Source: Pseudomonadota bacterium (GTDB taxonomy: Bacteria; Pseudomonadota; Alphaproteobacteria; Rhizobiales; Xanthobacteraceae). From it: DNA of 8,903 nt. The notes under the pieces are model-generated. The model did no database searches. It saw only the letters and a program-made list of their open reading frames with translations, and had not been told where the DNA came from. Within the stretch, counting starts at the first letter, position 1, and the number at the start of each line of letters is the position of its first letter. Below are positions 1 to 6,423 of this stretch, piece after piece. Location: NCBI GenBank assembly GCA_021823875.1, contig JAKAMD010000126.1, positions 1-8,903 of the forward strand, given 5' to 3'. Made by a program: the position numbers and the translations under genes.

Positions 1-6
1 CCTCCT
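1..6 (-). promoter_or_regulatory. Possible ribosome binding site of a gene left of the window
   Basis: Read on the minus strand, the first six bases are AGGAGG, a full Shine-Dalgarno core pointing out of the window. This suggests that a minus-strand gene starts a few bases beyond the left edge, divergent from the hydrolase gene at 150. The roughly 140 bases between would then hold both promoters. The start codon itself is not visible, so this stays a hint. Confidence 0.25.
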
Positions 7-149
7 GCGGCGCTGGGATCGGCGGCATCGACCGAGCCAAGTCCTTGAGCGCAACCCCCTTACACCATCCAAGCCTATTGCGCGATGACTGCCGTTTTGC
101 CCATAAGGGATGGTGGCGAGGCACCCGCACGCCTTTGTAATGAGACGAC

Positions 150-1046
150 ATGACACAGCATCCGAAACCCGCCACGGCGACCTTCAACGGCGCCGCCGGA
201 AACCGGCTTGTTGCCGATGTGTTCGGCGAGAGCGGCCCGCCCGTTCTTCTGCTGCATGGCGGCGGCCAGACCCGCCATGCCTGGAATAAGACCGCGCAAG
301 CGATCGCGCACAAGGGCTTCACGGCTTATGCGCTCGACCAGCGCGGCCACGGCGACTCGGATTGGATCGCTGACGGCGCCTATGCGTTCGCCGATTTTGG
401 CGCGGATGCGAAGGTGGTCGCGATCGAACTTGCGCGCCGTTCCGGCGTCAAGCCGATCGTCATCGGCGCCTCGCTCGGCGGCATCGCCGCCCTGCTCGCC
501 GAGGGCCAATCCGAACGCGACAGCGACACCAGTCTGTTTTCCGCACTGGTGCTAGTCGACATCACCCCGCGCGTCGACCTCACCGGCGTCGCCAAGGTGC
601 TCGGCTTCATGCGCGCCAATGCCGAGCAAGGATTTGCCTCGATCGCCGAGGCCGCCCAGGCGGTCGCCGACTATCTGCCACAGCGGCCGCGCCCCAAAAG
701 CCATGAAGGATTAAAGAAGAATCTCCGCCTGTCGCCCGACGGCCGCTGGCGCTGGCACTGGGATCCCAGTTTTCTCGACGGACCGCGTGCGGTCGGCGCC
801 GACCGCAGCGTGCTCGAAGCCTCGCTGGTCGACGCCGCGCGCCGCATCCGGATCCCGGCCTTGCTGGTGCGCGGCGCCTCCTCCGAGCTGGTGAAGGAAG
901 CGCACGCCAAGGAGTTTCTCGAACTGGTGCCGCACGCCGACTATGTCGACGTCAGCGGCGCGCGCCACATGGTGGCGGGCGACCGCAACGATCATTTCGC
1001 GGCCGCCGTCCTGACGTTTATAGAGCGATTGCCGAAGGAAGGCTGA
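150..1046 (+). CDS. Alpha/beta hydrolase fold protein
   Basis: A 298-residue protein of the alpha/beta hydrolase superfamily, normal length and without signal peptide, so probably a cytoplasmic esterase, lactonase or C-C/haloalkane-type hydrolase. Visible landmarks are the oxyanion-hole motif HGGG (residues 36-39), the strand-4 signature DQRGHGDSDW (63-72), the nucleophile elbow GASLGG with Ser108, and a C-terminal GARHMVAGD with the likely catalytic His273. The expected acid position, in RGASSELV (241-248), holds Glu246 where many relatives have Asp. The start is the ATG at 150; only a weak GAG-type ribosome site precedes it, and no better in-frame start is seen. It converges on the decarboxylase-family gene at 1168-1575. 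A PcaD-like enol-lactonase role would suit that neighbour, but nothing in the sequence proves it. The fold is certain; the substrate is unknown. Confidence 0.9.
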   Translation: MTQHPKPATATFNGAAGNRLVADVFGESGPPVLLLHGGGQTRHAWNKTAQAIAHKGFTAYALDQRGHGDSDWIADGAYAFADFGADAKVVAIELARRSGVKPIVIGASLGGIAALLAEGQSERDSDTSLFSALVLVDITPRVDLTGVAKVLGFMRANAEQGFASIAEAAQAVADYLPQRPRPKSHEGLKKNLRLSPDGRWRWHWDPSFLDGPRAVGADRSVLEASLVDAARRIRIPALLVRGASSELVKEAHAKEFLELVPHADYVDVSGARHMVAGDRNDHFAAAVLTFIERLPKEG

Positions 1047-1070
1047 GTTTGCCTATGCCTATGCCGGAAT

Positions 1071-1100
1071 CGGTGCAGCACGACATAAATTGTCGCACCG
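1071..1100 (+). terminator. Hairpin after the hydrolase gene
   Basis: Starting 25 bases past the hydrolase stop, CGGTGC (1071-1076) pairs with GCACCG (1095-1100). An inner GACA/TGTC pair (1082-1085 with 1091-1094) sits around a TAAAT loop, leaving a five-base bulge AGCAC on the left side. The position between convergent genes fits transcription termination. There is no T-run after it, so it is not a textbook intrinsic terminator. Confidence 0.45.
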
Positions 1101-1126
1101 CTGATCCGGGACGACACAAGGACTGA

Positions 1127-1161
1127 ATCGGTGACGCTCCCCGGTCCGGAGCGCCACCGAT
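1127..1161 (-). terminator. Hairpin ending the minus-strand operon
   Basis: Fourteen-base arms (1127-1140 and 1148-1161) flank a seven-base loop. In minus-strand RNA all 14 positions pair, one of them as G-U. In plus-strand RNA that position is an A-C mismatch. This asymmetry, and a location beginning six bases past the decarboxylase-family stop, favour a minus-strand terminator. No U-tract follows, so termination may rely on Rho or on the stem as an RNA 3' end. Confidence 0.5.
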
Positions 1162-1167
1162 CGAATG

Positions 1168-1575
1168 TCAGACCTTGCCCATTTCCTTGAGCACCTCATT
1201 GGCCGACCTAAACGCATCGAGACCGGCCGGAATGCCGCAATAGACTGTCGCGTGCAGCAGAACTTCCTTGATGTCCTCGACCGTCAGCCCGTTGTTGATG
1301 GCGCCGCGCACATGCAGCTTGATCTCCGCGCTCTTGCCGAGCGCGGTGAGCATGGCAAGGTTCAGCATGCTGCGCGTCTTCTTGTCGAGCGTCGGCCGTC
1401 CCCAGGCATAACCCCAACACCATTCGGTGGTGATATGCTGGAAGGCCATCATGAAATCGTTCGCCTTCTGGAGCGAGCCGTCGACATATTCCGCGCCGAG
1501 CACTTCGCGGCGCAGCGCCAGGCCGCGATCGAACACCTGCCCCATGGTTTCTTTGCTGTCGTGCTTGTAGCCCAT
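1168..1575 (-). CDS. Carboxymuconolactone decarboxylase family protein
   Basis: A 135-residue protein of the carboxymuconolactone decarboxylase (CMD) family, the length typical of PcaC-like single-domain members. It shows the PcaC-type layout: an N-terminal helix with Tyr30, WGRP (58-61), a central helix with LHVRGAINNG (87-96, His88), and LLHATVYCGIPAG (106-118, His108 and Cys113). PcaC itself converts gamma-carboxymuconolactone to beta-ketoadipate enol-lactone. Many CMD paralogues instead are peroxidase-like or have unknown substrates. There is one Cys in the second motif (YCG) and no CxxC pair, which argues against an AhpD-type alkylhydroperoxidase. The ATG is preceded by a strong AGGAGG (1581-1586, minus strand) with five-base spacing. 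It is the second gene of an operon, 26 bases after the oxidoreductase. No other protocatechuate-pathway genes are visible, so the pcaC symbol is not given. Confidence 0.92.
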   Translation of the reverse strand: MGYKHDSKETMGQVFDRGLALRREVLGAEYVDGSLQKANDFMMAFQHITTEWCWGYAWGRPTLDKKTRSMLNLAMLTALGKSAEIKLHVRGAINNGLTVEDIKEVLLHATVYCGIPAGLDAFRSANEVLKEMGKV

Positions 1576-1601
1576 CCTATCCTCCTGATGCGTTGATGGC
1601 G

Positions 1602-2495
1602 TTACGATTTCATTTTTTCGATATAGAGACCGATGGCCGTATGGTCGGCGTCCTGGTCGAGCGTTTTCGCCGCCCCGTCCCAGAGATCCGCGCAGAGATC
1701 GGCGAGCGGTGCCGCGGCCCCCATCGCATGCGCCAGATCGTCGGCGGTGCGCACGTCCTTGGCCATGAGCCTCAGCGGGAAGCCGGCATTGAACTTCTTG
1801 GATATGATGAATTGCTTGAGCTTGACCTCGGTCGTGTTGTTGCGTCCGCTGGAGGCATTGAAGATATCCGCCATCAGCTCGGGATCGAGGCCGAATTTCT
1901 CGCCCACCCGGGTCGCCTCGACCGCCGCGATGAGGCCGGCCGCCGAAACGTAATTGTTGAGCGCCTTCATGGCGTGGCCGGAACCGAGCACCCCGGTCCG
2001 GAAGATCGAACGCCCCATCGCGGACAATACGCCTTCGACCCGATCAATCGTATCGGCCGCCCCGCCCACCATGATCGCGAGTGTGCCGTCGGTCGCGCGC
2101 TTGACCCCGCCGGATACCGGCGCGTCGACGAATTCGAAGCCTGCGGCGATCAGGCTCTTGCCGAGCTCCTGTGTCCCGACCGGGTCGGACGAGCTCATGT
2201 CGATGATGATCGCGCCCGGCTTGATGTCAGCTTGCAGGGCCGTCAGCGCCGACCGGACGATCTTTCCGTTCGGCAATAACGTAATTACCACATCGGCCGC
2301 CTTGACCGCGTCCGCGGCCATGCTGGCCACTTCGCCGCCCGCCGCCCGGAATTTCCCGCGCGCCGCTTCCGACAGGTCGAACCCCGTCACCTTGAAGCCG
2401 GCGCGCTGGAGACAGGCGCCCATGGGAATGCCCATATTGCCGAGACCGATCACACAGATCGAACCCGGCGGCGCGATCTTAGGTTTCGTCGTCAA
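1602..2495 (-). CDS. NAD(P)-dependent oxidoreductase, 3-hydroxyisobutyrate dehydrogenase family
   Basis: A 297-residue beta-hydroxyacid dehydrogenase. These enzymes oxidise 3-hydroxyacids or reduce the matching semialdehydes with NAD(P). Seen directly are the Rossmann motif GLGNMG (17-22), LLPNG (73-77), the substrate-binding signature DAPVSGG (124-130), and the catalytic-lysine motif GSGHAMKALNN (171-181, Lys177). KDVR (246-249) lies in the helical C-terminal domain. The usual length supports an intact gene. The frame is open back to 2549, but no ATG is available. TTG at 2495 is chosen because GAGGGG lies eight bases before it (2503-2508) and the protein then begins shortly before the Rossmann strand. 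It is the first gene of an operon with the CMD-family gene, and its substrate may be the partner of that enzyme's. It diverges from the reductase gene at 2798. Confidence 0.9.
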   Translation of the reverse strand: MTTKPKIAPPGSICVIGLGNMGIPMGACLQRAGFKVTGFDLSEAARGKFRAAGGEVASMAADAVKAADVVITLLPNGKIVRSALTALQADIKPGAIIIDMSSSDPVGTQELGKSLIAAGFEFVDAPVSGGVKRATDGTLAIMVGGAADTIDRVEGVLSAMGRSIFRTGVLGSGHAMKALNNYVSAAGLIAAVEATRVGEKFGLDPELMADIFNASSGRNNTTEVKLKQFIISKKFNAGFPLRLMAKDVRTADDLAHAMGAAAPLADLCADLWDGAAKTLDQDADHTAIGLYIEKMKS

Positions 2496-2529
2496 GTTCA
2501 GCCCCCTCAACCATTGAATGTCCGGAGTC

Positions 2530-2559
2530 CTATTGCCACATCGATTCAAGCCGTTTCAA
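2530..2559 (-). promoter_or_regulatory. Possible promoter of the oxidoreductase/CMD operon
   Basis: On the minus strand TTGAAA (2554-2559) stands 18 bases before CAATAG (2530-2535), a plausible sigma70-type pair about 35 bases ahead of the TTG start at 2495. The -10 match is modest. If correct, it excludes the longer reading frame that begins at 2549. Confidence 0.3.
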
Positions 2560-2635
2560 GGTACCCTGCGCCACGCTTCGTCTTGATCCAAGACCCGTTG
2601 CCAGCAAGGCACAAATCGACGCGTCGCGGCCTTAC

Positions 2636-2649
2636 TTGATCCTAATCAA
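2636..2649 (+). promoter_or_regulatory. Perfect FNR/FixK-type box
   Basis: TTGATCCTAATCAA matches the FNR consensus TTGAT-N4-ATCAA in all ten specified positions, and the alphaproteobacterial FixK form TTG(A/C)-N6-(T/G)CAA. Its centre is 155 bases before the reductase ATG. A class II arrangement would put transcription start near 2684, leaving a leader of about 114 bases. The -10 expected at 2672-2677 is poor, so the exact promoter geometry is uncertain. The site is symmetric and could also act on the divergent operon. Confidence 0.65.
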
Positions 2650-2751
2650 GGAGGAAATCCGCCGGCGAGCGCAGCCTGCTCGACAATTGGAAAGGCTCCT
2701 CACGTGCTGCGCCTTGTGTGCTGGGGGCCCACGAAACATTGATTCTTCTGG

Positions 2752-2785
2752 TGCCCGCCCCAATCGTTGACACGGGCGGGCGGGC
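2752..2785 (+). promoter_or_regulatory. GC-rich leader hairpin with two registers at the reductase RBS
   Basis: GCCCGCCC (2753-2760) can pair perfectly with GGGCGGGC at 2774-2781, or, because GGGC is repeated, with the same string at 2778-2785. The first register leaves the GGCGGTGA ribosome site (2783-2790) free apart from a possible edge U-G pair. The second covers its first three bases. This is a candidate for translational control of the reductase, seen only at sequence level. Confidence 0.35.
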
Positions 2786-2797
2786 GGTGACCGCACC

Positions 2798-4612
2798 ATG
2801 GACCCGTTCGACAACGACACGTCCCGCCATGTATGGCGGACCAAATACCGCTACGTGGATACCGAGACGACGGAACACGGCATCACCGATACCTGGCGCC
2901 GGGTCGCTCGCGCACTCGCCGAAGTCGAAGACAATGATGCGGCGCTGTGGGAACAGCGCTTCTATGGAATTCTGCAAAATTTCCAGTTCCTGCCCGGCGG
3001 CCGAATTCTGGCTGGCGCCGGCACGGACCGCCACGTCACGTTGTTCAATTGTTTTGTGATGGGGGCGATCGAAGATTCGATCCCCGGCATCTTCCGCGCG
3101 CTGCAGGAGGGTGCGGTGACCATGCAGCAGGGTGGCGGCATCGGCGTCGATTTCTCCACATTGCGTCCGCGCGGCACGCTTGCCAAAGCCGGCGGCAACA
3201 TTGCCTCAGGCCCGGTCTCGTTCATGCAGCTCTGGGATTCCATGTGCGGCACCATTCTGTCGACCGGTGCCCGCCGCGGCGCCATGATGGCGACGCTGCG
3301 CTGCGACCATCCCGACATTGAAGAGTTCGTCACCGCCAAGCAGCAGGCGGGGCAATTGCGCCGGTTCAACCTGTCGGTCCAGGTGACCGATGCGTTCATG
3401 GCGGCGGTCCGCAGCGATGCGTCCTGGCCGTTGTTGTTTCCGGCTTCCGCCGTCGATGGTGACGGCGACTTCGTCACCCGCGACTGGCCGGGAGCCCCCT
3501 GCCCCGTCGCGTGCCGAATCCTACGCGAGATGCCGGCCCGCGCGCTCTGGGAGAAAATCCTGCGCGCCACTTATGACCACGCGGAACCCGGTGTCTTGTT
3601 CATCGACCGCATCAACCGGCTCGATAATCTGCAATACCGCGAGCGCATCAGCGCCACGAATCCCTGCGGGGAAATTCCCCTGCCCGCTTATGGCGCTTGC
3701 GACCTGGGCTCTCTCAATTTGACCCGTTTTGTCGTGACGCCCTTTGCCGCGCAAGCACGGCTCGATCTTGTACGCCTGGCGGAAACCACGCGAATTGCCG
3801 TCCGTCTGCTCGACAATGTGATCGATGCTTCTCACTTTCCGTTAGCGCAACAGAAGAATAGTGCACGCGGCTCCCGCCGCATCGGCCTCGGCATCACCGG
3901 TCTCGCCGACGCGCTCGTGATGCTGGGGCTTCGATACGGCAGCGAGCAATCCCTCGCCGTGGCCGCCGAGGCGATGCGTACGATCTGTCACGCCGCCTAT
4001 CGGGCCTCCATCGATATCGCGGGCGAGAAGGGCAGCTTTCCCTATTTCGAGCGCTCACCTTATTTGCAAAGCCCATTCATTCGGAGCCTGCCTGACGACA
4101 TCCAGACAGGTATCGCGACCCGCGGCATCCGCAATAGCCATCTGCTCGCGATCGCTCCGACCGGCACGATCAGCCTCTTGGCCGACAATGTCTCGAGCGG
4201 TCTGGAGCCGATTTTCGCCGCCAGCTATCAGCGCAAGGTGCTGGACGAGAACGGCACGCCAAAAGAGTTCCAGCTCACCGATTACGCGCTGGCGCTTTGG
4301 CGCAAGACCGCACGAGCTGCCGACTCGCATCCTGACGGTTTCGTGACCACTGCGGAAATGAGCGCAACCGACCATCTCGACATGCAGGCCGCGCTGCAAC
4401 CCTATGTCGACAATTCGATTTCCAAGACCATCAACGTGCCCGAGTCCTGCTCATTCGAGTCGTTCAAGCGCATTTACGATCTTGCCTATGACAAGGGCTT
4501 GAAAGGATGCACCACGTTCCGCCCCAACCCGGTCACCGGCACGGTGCTGAGCGCGCAAGGAGACGCCAGCAGGGCGCCCCATTGCTGCACGCTCGAACGC
4601 GAAGCGGACTGA
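2798..4612 (+). CDS. nrdJ: Short adenosylcobalamin-dependent (class II) ribonucleotide reductase
   Basis: A 604-residue class II ribonucleotide reductase. It makes deoxyribonucleotides with an adenosylcobalamin radical, needs no oxygen and has no small subunit. Landmarks are NCFVMGA with Cys84-region redox cysteine Cys85, QQGGGIGVDFS (110-120), the catalytic triad in NPCGEIPLP (Asn288, Cys290, Glu292), Cys301 in CDLGSLNL as the second redox cysteine, and the phosphate-binding APTGTISLL (453-461). It lacks an N-terminal ATP cone and the long insertions of the large NrdJ proteins, so overall-activity control by dATP is probably absent. The tail ends in a vicinal pair, Cys596-Cys597, eight residues from the C-terminus, probably the shuttle that re-reduces the active site. 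The ATG at 2798 follows GGCGGTGA by seven bases. A FixK/FNR box upstream and the enzyme's oxygen independence point to use at low oxygen. It may be a second, conditional reductase. Confidence 0.93.
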   Translation: MDPFDNDTSRHVWRTKYRYVDTETTEHGITDTWRRVARALAEVEDNDAALWEQRFYGILQNFQFLPGGRILAGAGTDRHVTLFNCFVMGAIEDSIPGIFRALQEGAVTMQQGGGIGVDFSTLRPRGTLAKAGGNIASGPVSFMQLWDSMCGTILSTGARRGAMMATLRCDHPDIEEFVTAKQQAGQLRRFNLSVQVTDAFMAAVRSDASWPLLFPASAVDGDGDFVTRDWPGAPCPVACRILREMPARALWEKILRATYDHAEPGVLFIDRINRLDNLQYRERISATNPCGEIPLPAYGACDLGSLNLTRFVVTPFAAQARLDLVRLAETTRIAVRLLDNVIDASHFPLAQQKNSARGSRRIGLGITGLADALVMLGLRYGSEQSLAVAAEAMRTICHAAYRASIDIAGEKGSFPYFERSPYLQSPFIRSLPDDIQTGIATRGIRNSHLLAIAPTGTISLLADNVSSGLEPIFAASYQRKVLDENGTPKEFQLTDYALALWRKTARAADSHPDGFVTTAEMSATDHLDMQAALQPYVDNSISKTINVPESCSFESFKRIYDLAYDKGLKGCTTFRPNPVTGTVLSAQGDASRAPHCCTLEREAD

Positions 4613-4628
4613 AGAAACGAAAACGCCT

Positions 4629-4642
4629 TTGACCTAGCGCAA
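4629..4642 (+). promoter_or_regulatory. Second FixK-like box
   Basis: TTGACCTAGCGCAA fits the FixK consensus TTG(A/C)-N6-(T/G)CAA but is less symmetric than the box at 2636. A hexamer TAGACA (4665-4670) lies at the spacing expected for a -10 element but matches TATAAT in only three of six positions. It would drive the DUF3775 gene and perhaps the operon behind it. Confidence 0.4.
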
Positions 4643-4648
4643 CGCGCC

Positions 4649-4667
4649 CTGGCCCATGCTGGGCTAG
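4649..4667 (+). terminator. Small hairpin after the reductase gene
   Basis: An eight-base stem (4649-4656 with 4660-4667, one G-U pair) closes on a TGC loop 36 bases past the reductase stop, and a TTTT run follows only at 4675-4678. It may end the reductase transcript. It overlaps the presumed -10 region of the next gene, so the assignment is open. Confidence 0.3.
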
Positions 4668-4706
4668 ACAAGCATTTTGTCAGGAATACCAAATTCAGGT
4701 GATGCC

Positions 4707-5162
4707 ATGCCGTCGCCATTGGATAAGTCGCAGGGCCCTTCGGACGAGAGCGGCGCGACGCTGACGATCTCGCCGGAAAAAGTCTGCTACATCATCATCA
4801 AGGCGCGCGAATTCGACGCCAAAGACGCCGTCACCGAGCCCGATCCGGGATCGAACCCGAGCGACGACCAGGATGCCGCGGTCCTGGAAGACCATGAGGA
4901 TGACCCCGTGGTCGAGGAACTCACCTCATTTATCGACTCGCTGTCGGAGGACGAGCAAATCGACCTGGTTGCCCTGACGTGGCTCGGCCGCGAAGATTAC
5001 ACTGCGGCAGACTGGGACACGGTGCGGGAAGAGGCGGCGCGCGCGCACAACGAACGCACGGTCGAATATCTGCTGGGCATCCCGCAGGTCAGCGATTTCC
5101 TCGAGGAAGGGCTGTCGATGCTCGGCTATTCATGTGAGGACTTCGAGATCAACCGGCTCTGA
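4707..5162 (+). CDS. DUF3775 family protein
   Basis: A 151-residue acidic soluble protein of the DUF3775 family, function unknown. The recognisable core runs from ISPEKVCYIIIKAREFDAKD (21-40), through GSNPSDD (48-54) and a DEQIDLVALTWLGR stretch (82-95), to YLLGIP (121-126) and LEEGLSMLGYSCEDF (132-146). There is no signal peptide or membrane segment. The ATG at 4707 is preferred over the TTG at 4677, which would add ten residues, because AGGTGA (4697-4702) sits four bases before it and the extension carries no family sequence. It lies 94 bases after the reductase and 107 bases before the YbhB-like gene, behind a FixK-like box. A stress or low-oxygen role is inferred from position only. Confidence 0.85.
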   Translation: MPSPLDKSQGPSDESGATLTISPEKVCYIIIKAREFDAKDAVTEPDPGSNPSDDQDAAVLEDHEDDPVVEELTSFIDSLSEDEQIDLVALTWLGREDYTAADWDTVREEAARAHNERTVEYLLGIPQVSDFLEEGLSMLGYSCEDFEINRL

Positions 5163-5269
5163 TGGACCGCGGCTTCGGAGCGCCAGATCACCGATGTCCG
5201 GCCCCGCCACCCTGCACCGCAGTGCGCGGCGCAGACCAGGTCAGCCGGCGGCAGATAAAGGAGGGGATC

Positions 5270-5728
5270 ATGCGGTTGAACTCGCCCGCCTTTTCCAACG
5301 GAGCCGCCATCCCGCAGGCCTATACTTGCGACGGGCAGGACATCTCCCCGCCGCTCGACTGGCGCGAGGTGCCGAAGGGGACACAGAGCTTCGCGCTTCT
5401 CTGCGACGATCCGGATGCCCCGGGCGGTACCTGGCATCATTGGGCGGCCTATGACATTCCCGCCGGCATGACCGCGCTGCCGCAAGGCGCCGCTCAGGAA
5501 GCCGATCGGCACGGCTTCAAACAAGGCGTGACTGATTTCGAGCGCAGTGGCTATGGCGGCCCCTGCCCGCCGCACCGGCATGGTCGGCATCGCTATCATT
5601 TCCGCCTGCTGGCGCTCTCCGTCGAGCGCCTTGCTGTTGGTAAGAAGGCGTCCTGCCGCGAGATCGAACACAATGCCCGCACGCATGCTCTCAGCGAAGC
5701 CGTGCTTGTCGGCACCTACGAGAGGTAA
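5270..5728 (+). CDS. YbhB/YbcL family (PEBP-like, Raf kinase inhibitor-like) protein
   Basis: A 152-residue protein of the bacterial phosphatidylethanolamine-binding-protein family. The anion-binding pocket motifs are clear: CDDPDAPGGTWHHW (45-58) and GYGGPCPPHRHGRHRYHF (94-111), ending in the usual GTYER. Such proteins bind phosphorylated or anionic ligands; their bacterial role is poorly known. No signal peptide is present, so it is cytoplasmic like E. coli YbhB. The ATG at 5270 is fixed by AAGGAGGGG (5258-5266) directly before it. The open frame extends upstream but has no comparable ribosome site, and the pocket fold begins here. It is the first gene of a tight group with the unknown, DUF2267 and CapA-type genes. 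The 107 bases before it show no clear promoter or TTG-N8-CAA box, so it may be read through from the DUF3775 gene. Confidence 0.92.
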   Translation: MRLNSPAFSNGAAIPQAYTCDGQDISPPLDWREVPKGTQSFALLCDDPDAPGGTWHHWAAYDIPAGMTALPQGAAQEADRHGFKQGVTDFERSGYGGPCPPHRHGRHRYHFRLLALSVERLAVGKKASCREIEHNARTHALSEAVLVGTYER

Positions 5729-5744
5729 CAAAGGGAGCCTTTCC

Positions 5745-5975
5745 ATGTACGGCAAAGGACGAGAACTCGAAATCGGCAATGCAACAAGCGCCATCCTGAT
5801 CTCGCTGCTGCGCAGCTTGATCGACAAGGATCTTCTGACCAACGGCGATGTTCGCGTGCTGTTGACCAAGGCGGCGAGCGACCTCGGGCCGCATGACTAC
5901 ACGGCGCCGGTCAAGGGCGCGATCGGCATCATCCTCGATGACATTCTGCCGCAATTTCCCGATGGCGGCGATTGA
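5745..5975 (+). CDS. Small protein of unknown function
   Basis: A 76-residue protein that I do not recognise. It starts at the ATG at 5745, seven bases after AAGGGAG (5731-5737), and lies 16 bases after the YbhB-like gene and 18 before the DUF2267 gene. That spacing and the good ribosome site make it convincing despite its size. The sequence suggests a compact alpha-helical protein. It has an amphipathic segment TSAILISLLRSLIDKD (14-29), a charged turn with LLTNGDVRVLL (30-40), and a hydrophobic C-terminal segment GAIGIILDDILPQ (58-70) with too many charges for a membrane helix. No cysteines or catalytic motifs are seen. Co-transcription with the DUF2267 protein makes a physical or functional partnership possible. 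Confidence 0.78.
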   Translation: MYGKGRELEIGNATSAILISLLRSLIDKDLLTNGDVRVLLTKAASDLGPHDYTAPVKGAIGIILDDILPQFPDGGD

Positions 5976-5993
5976 CCAGTTTGGACGACCGAC

Positions 5994-6413
5994 ATGACGG
6001 CGAGCGACGATTTCAAAGCTGCGGTCCAGGCGACAGAAGATTGGATCGATGACGTGGTCCAACGCCTCGGCTGGCATGACCGCGAACACGCTTATCGCGC
6101 ATTTATCGCAACTTTGCATGCTTTGCGCGACAGTCTGGCGCGGGATGAAGCAATCTTTCTCGGCGCCCAATTGCCAGCTTTGTTGCGTGGTCTCTATTAT
6201 GAAGGCTGGCACCCCAGCGCCGGCTCGGCAGCCACAAACCGAAATGCGTTTCTGCAACGTATCCATGACGGTGTTCACCGCGACCCCGGTGTAGATCCCG
6301 AGCTGGTTGCCCGTGCCGTATTTGCGATGCTGGCAGCACGTTTGCCGTCTGCGGAAGTTGAAGACATCAAAGCCGCATCGCCAGATCCGCTCCATAATCT
6401 ATGGCCGAACTGA
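5994..6413 (+). CDS. DUF2267 family protein
   Basis: A 139-residue, mostly helical soluble protein of the DUF2267 family, function unknown. Family hallmarks are the N-terminal helix with WIDDVVQRLGW (17-27), AYRAFIATLHALRDSL (33-48), and the highly typical AQLPALLRGLYYEGW (58-72). A second helical block with FLQRI (86-90) and VARAVFAMLAARLPSAEV (105-122) follows. The repeated pattern of a helix ending in a 'leave acid residues, reach LP' turn (AQLP near 58, ARLP near 115) looks like a duplicated unit. DUF2267 genes often sit in stress gene groups, as I recall from other genomes; the biochemical role is not established. The ribosome site before the ATG is weak, so translation may be coupled to the gene 18 bases upstream. 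Confidence 0.88.
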   Translation: MTASDDFKAAVQATEDWIDDVVQRLGWHDREHAYRAFIATLHALRDSLARDEAIFLGAQLPALLRGLYYEGWHPSAGSAATNRNAFLQRIHDGVHRDPGVDPELVARAVFAMLAARLPSAEVEDIKAASPDPLHNLWPN

Positions 6414-6423
6414 TTCGTCACGC

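Larger units (their letters stand above)
2496..2797. other. Divergent intergenic region
   Basis: About 300 bases separate the start of the minus-strand oxidoreductase operon from the start of the reductase gene. The region holds the candidate minus-strand promoter (2530-2559), the FNR/FixK palindrome (2636-2649), an AAGGAGG ribosome-site-like string directly beside that palindrome (2648-2654) with no gene behind it, and a GC-rich hairpin just ahead of the reductase ribosome site (2752-2785). No conserved gene or cobalamin riboswitch is recognisable. Confidence 0.6.

Noticed and set aside
45..54. TTGAGCGCAA as a possible FixK box before the hydrolase
   Set aside because: The half-sites are separated by four bases, not the eight needed for TTG-N8-CAA.
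1593..2279. Open + strand frame of 228 codons
   Set aside because: It is antisense to the dehydrogenase gene, which has full family motifs. No recognisable domain and no ribosome site.
2583..2592. TTGATCCAAG as an additional FNR/FixK site
   Set aside because: It has only one proper half-site and the wrong spacing to a CAA.
2496..2797. Adenosylcobalamin riboswitch before the cobalamin-dependent reductase
   Set aside because: The region is long enough, but I find no B12-box (GCCACTG-like) sequence or the expected multi-stem core.
2962..3570. Minus-strand frame of 202 codons inside the reductase
   Set aside because: Shadow of the reductase coding frame; low-complexity composition and no family features.
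4677..4706. Longer DUF3775 protein starting at TTG 4677
   Set aside because: The extra ten residues carry no family sequence, and the ATG at 4707 has the AGGTGA ribosome site.
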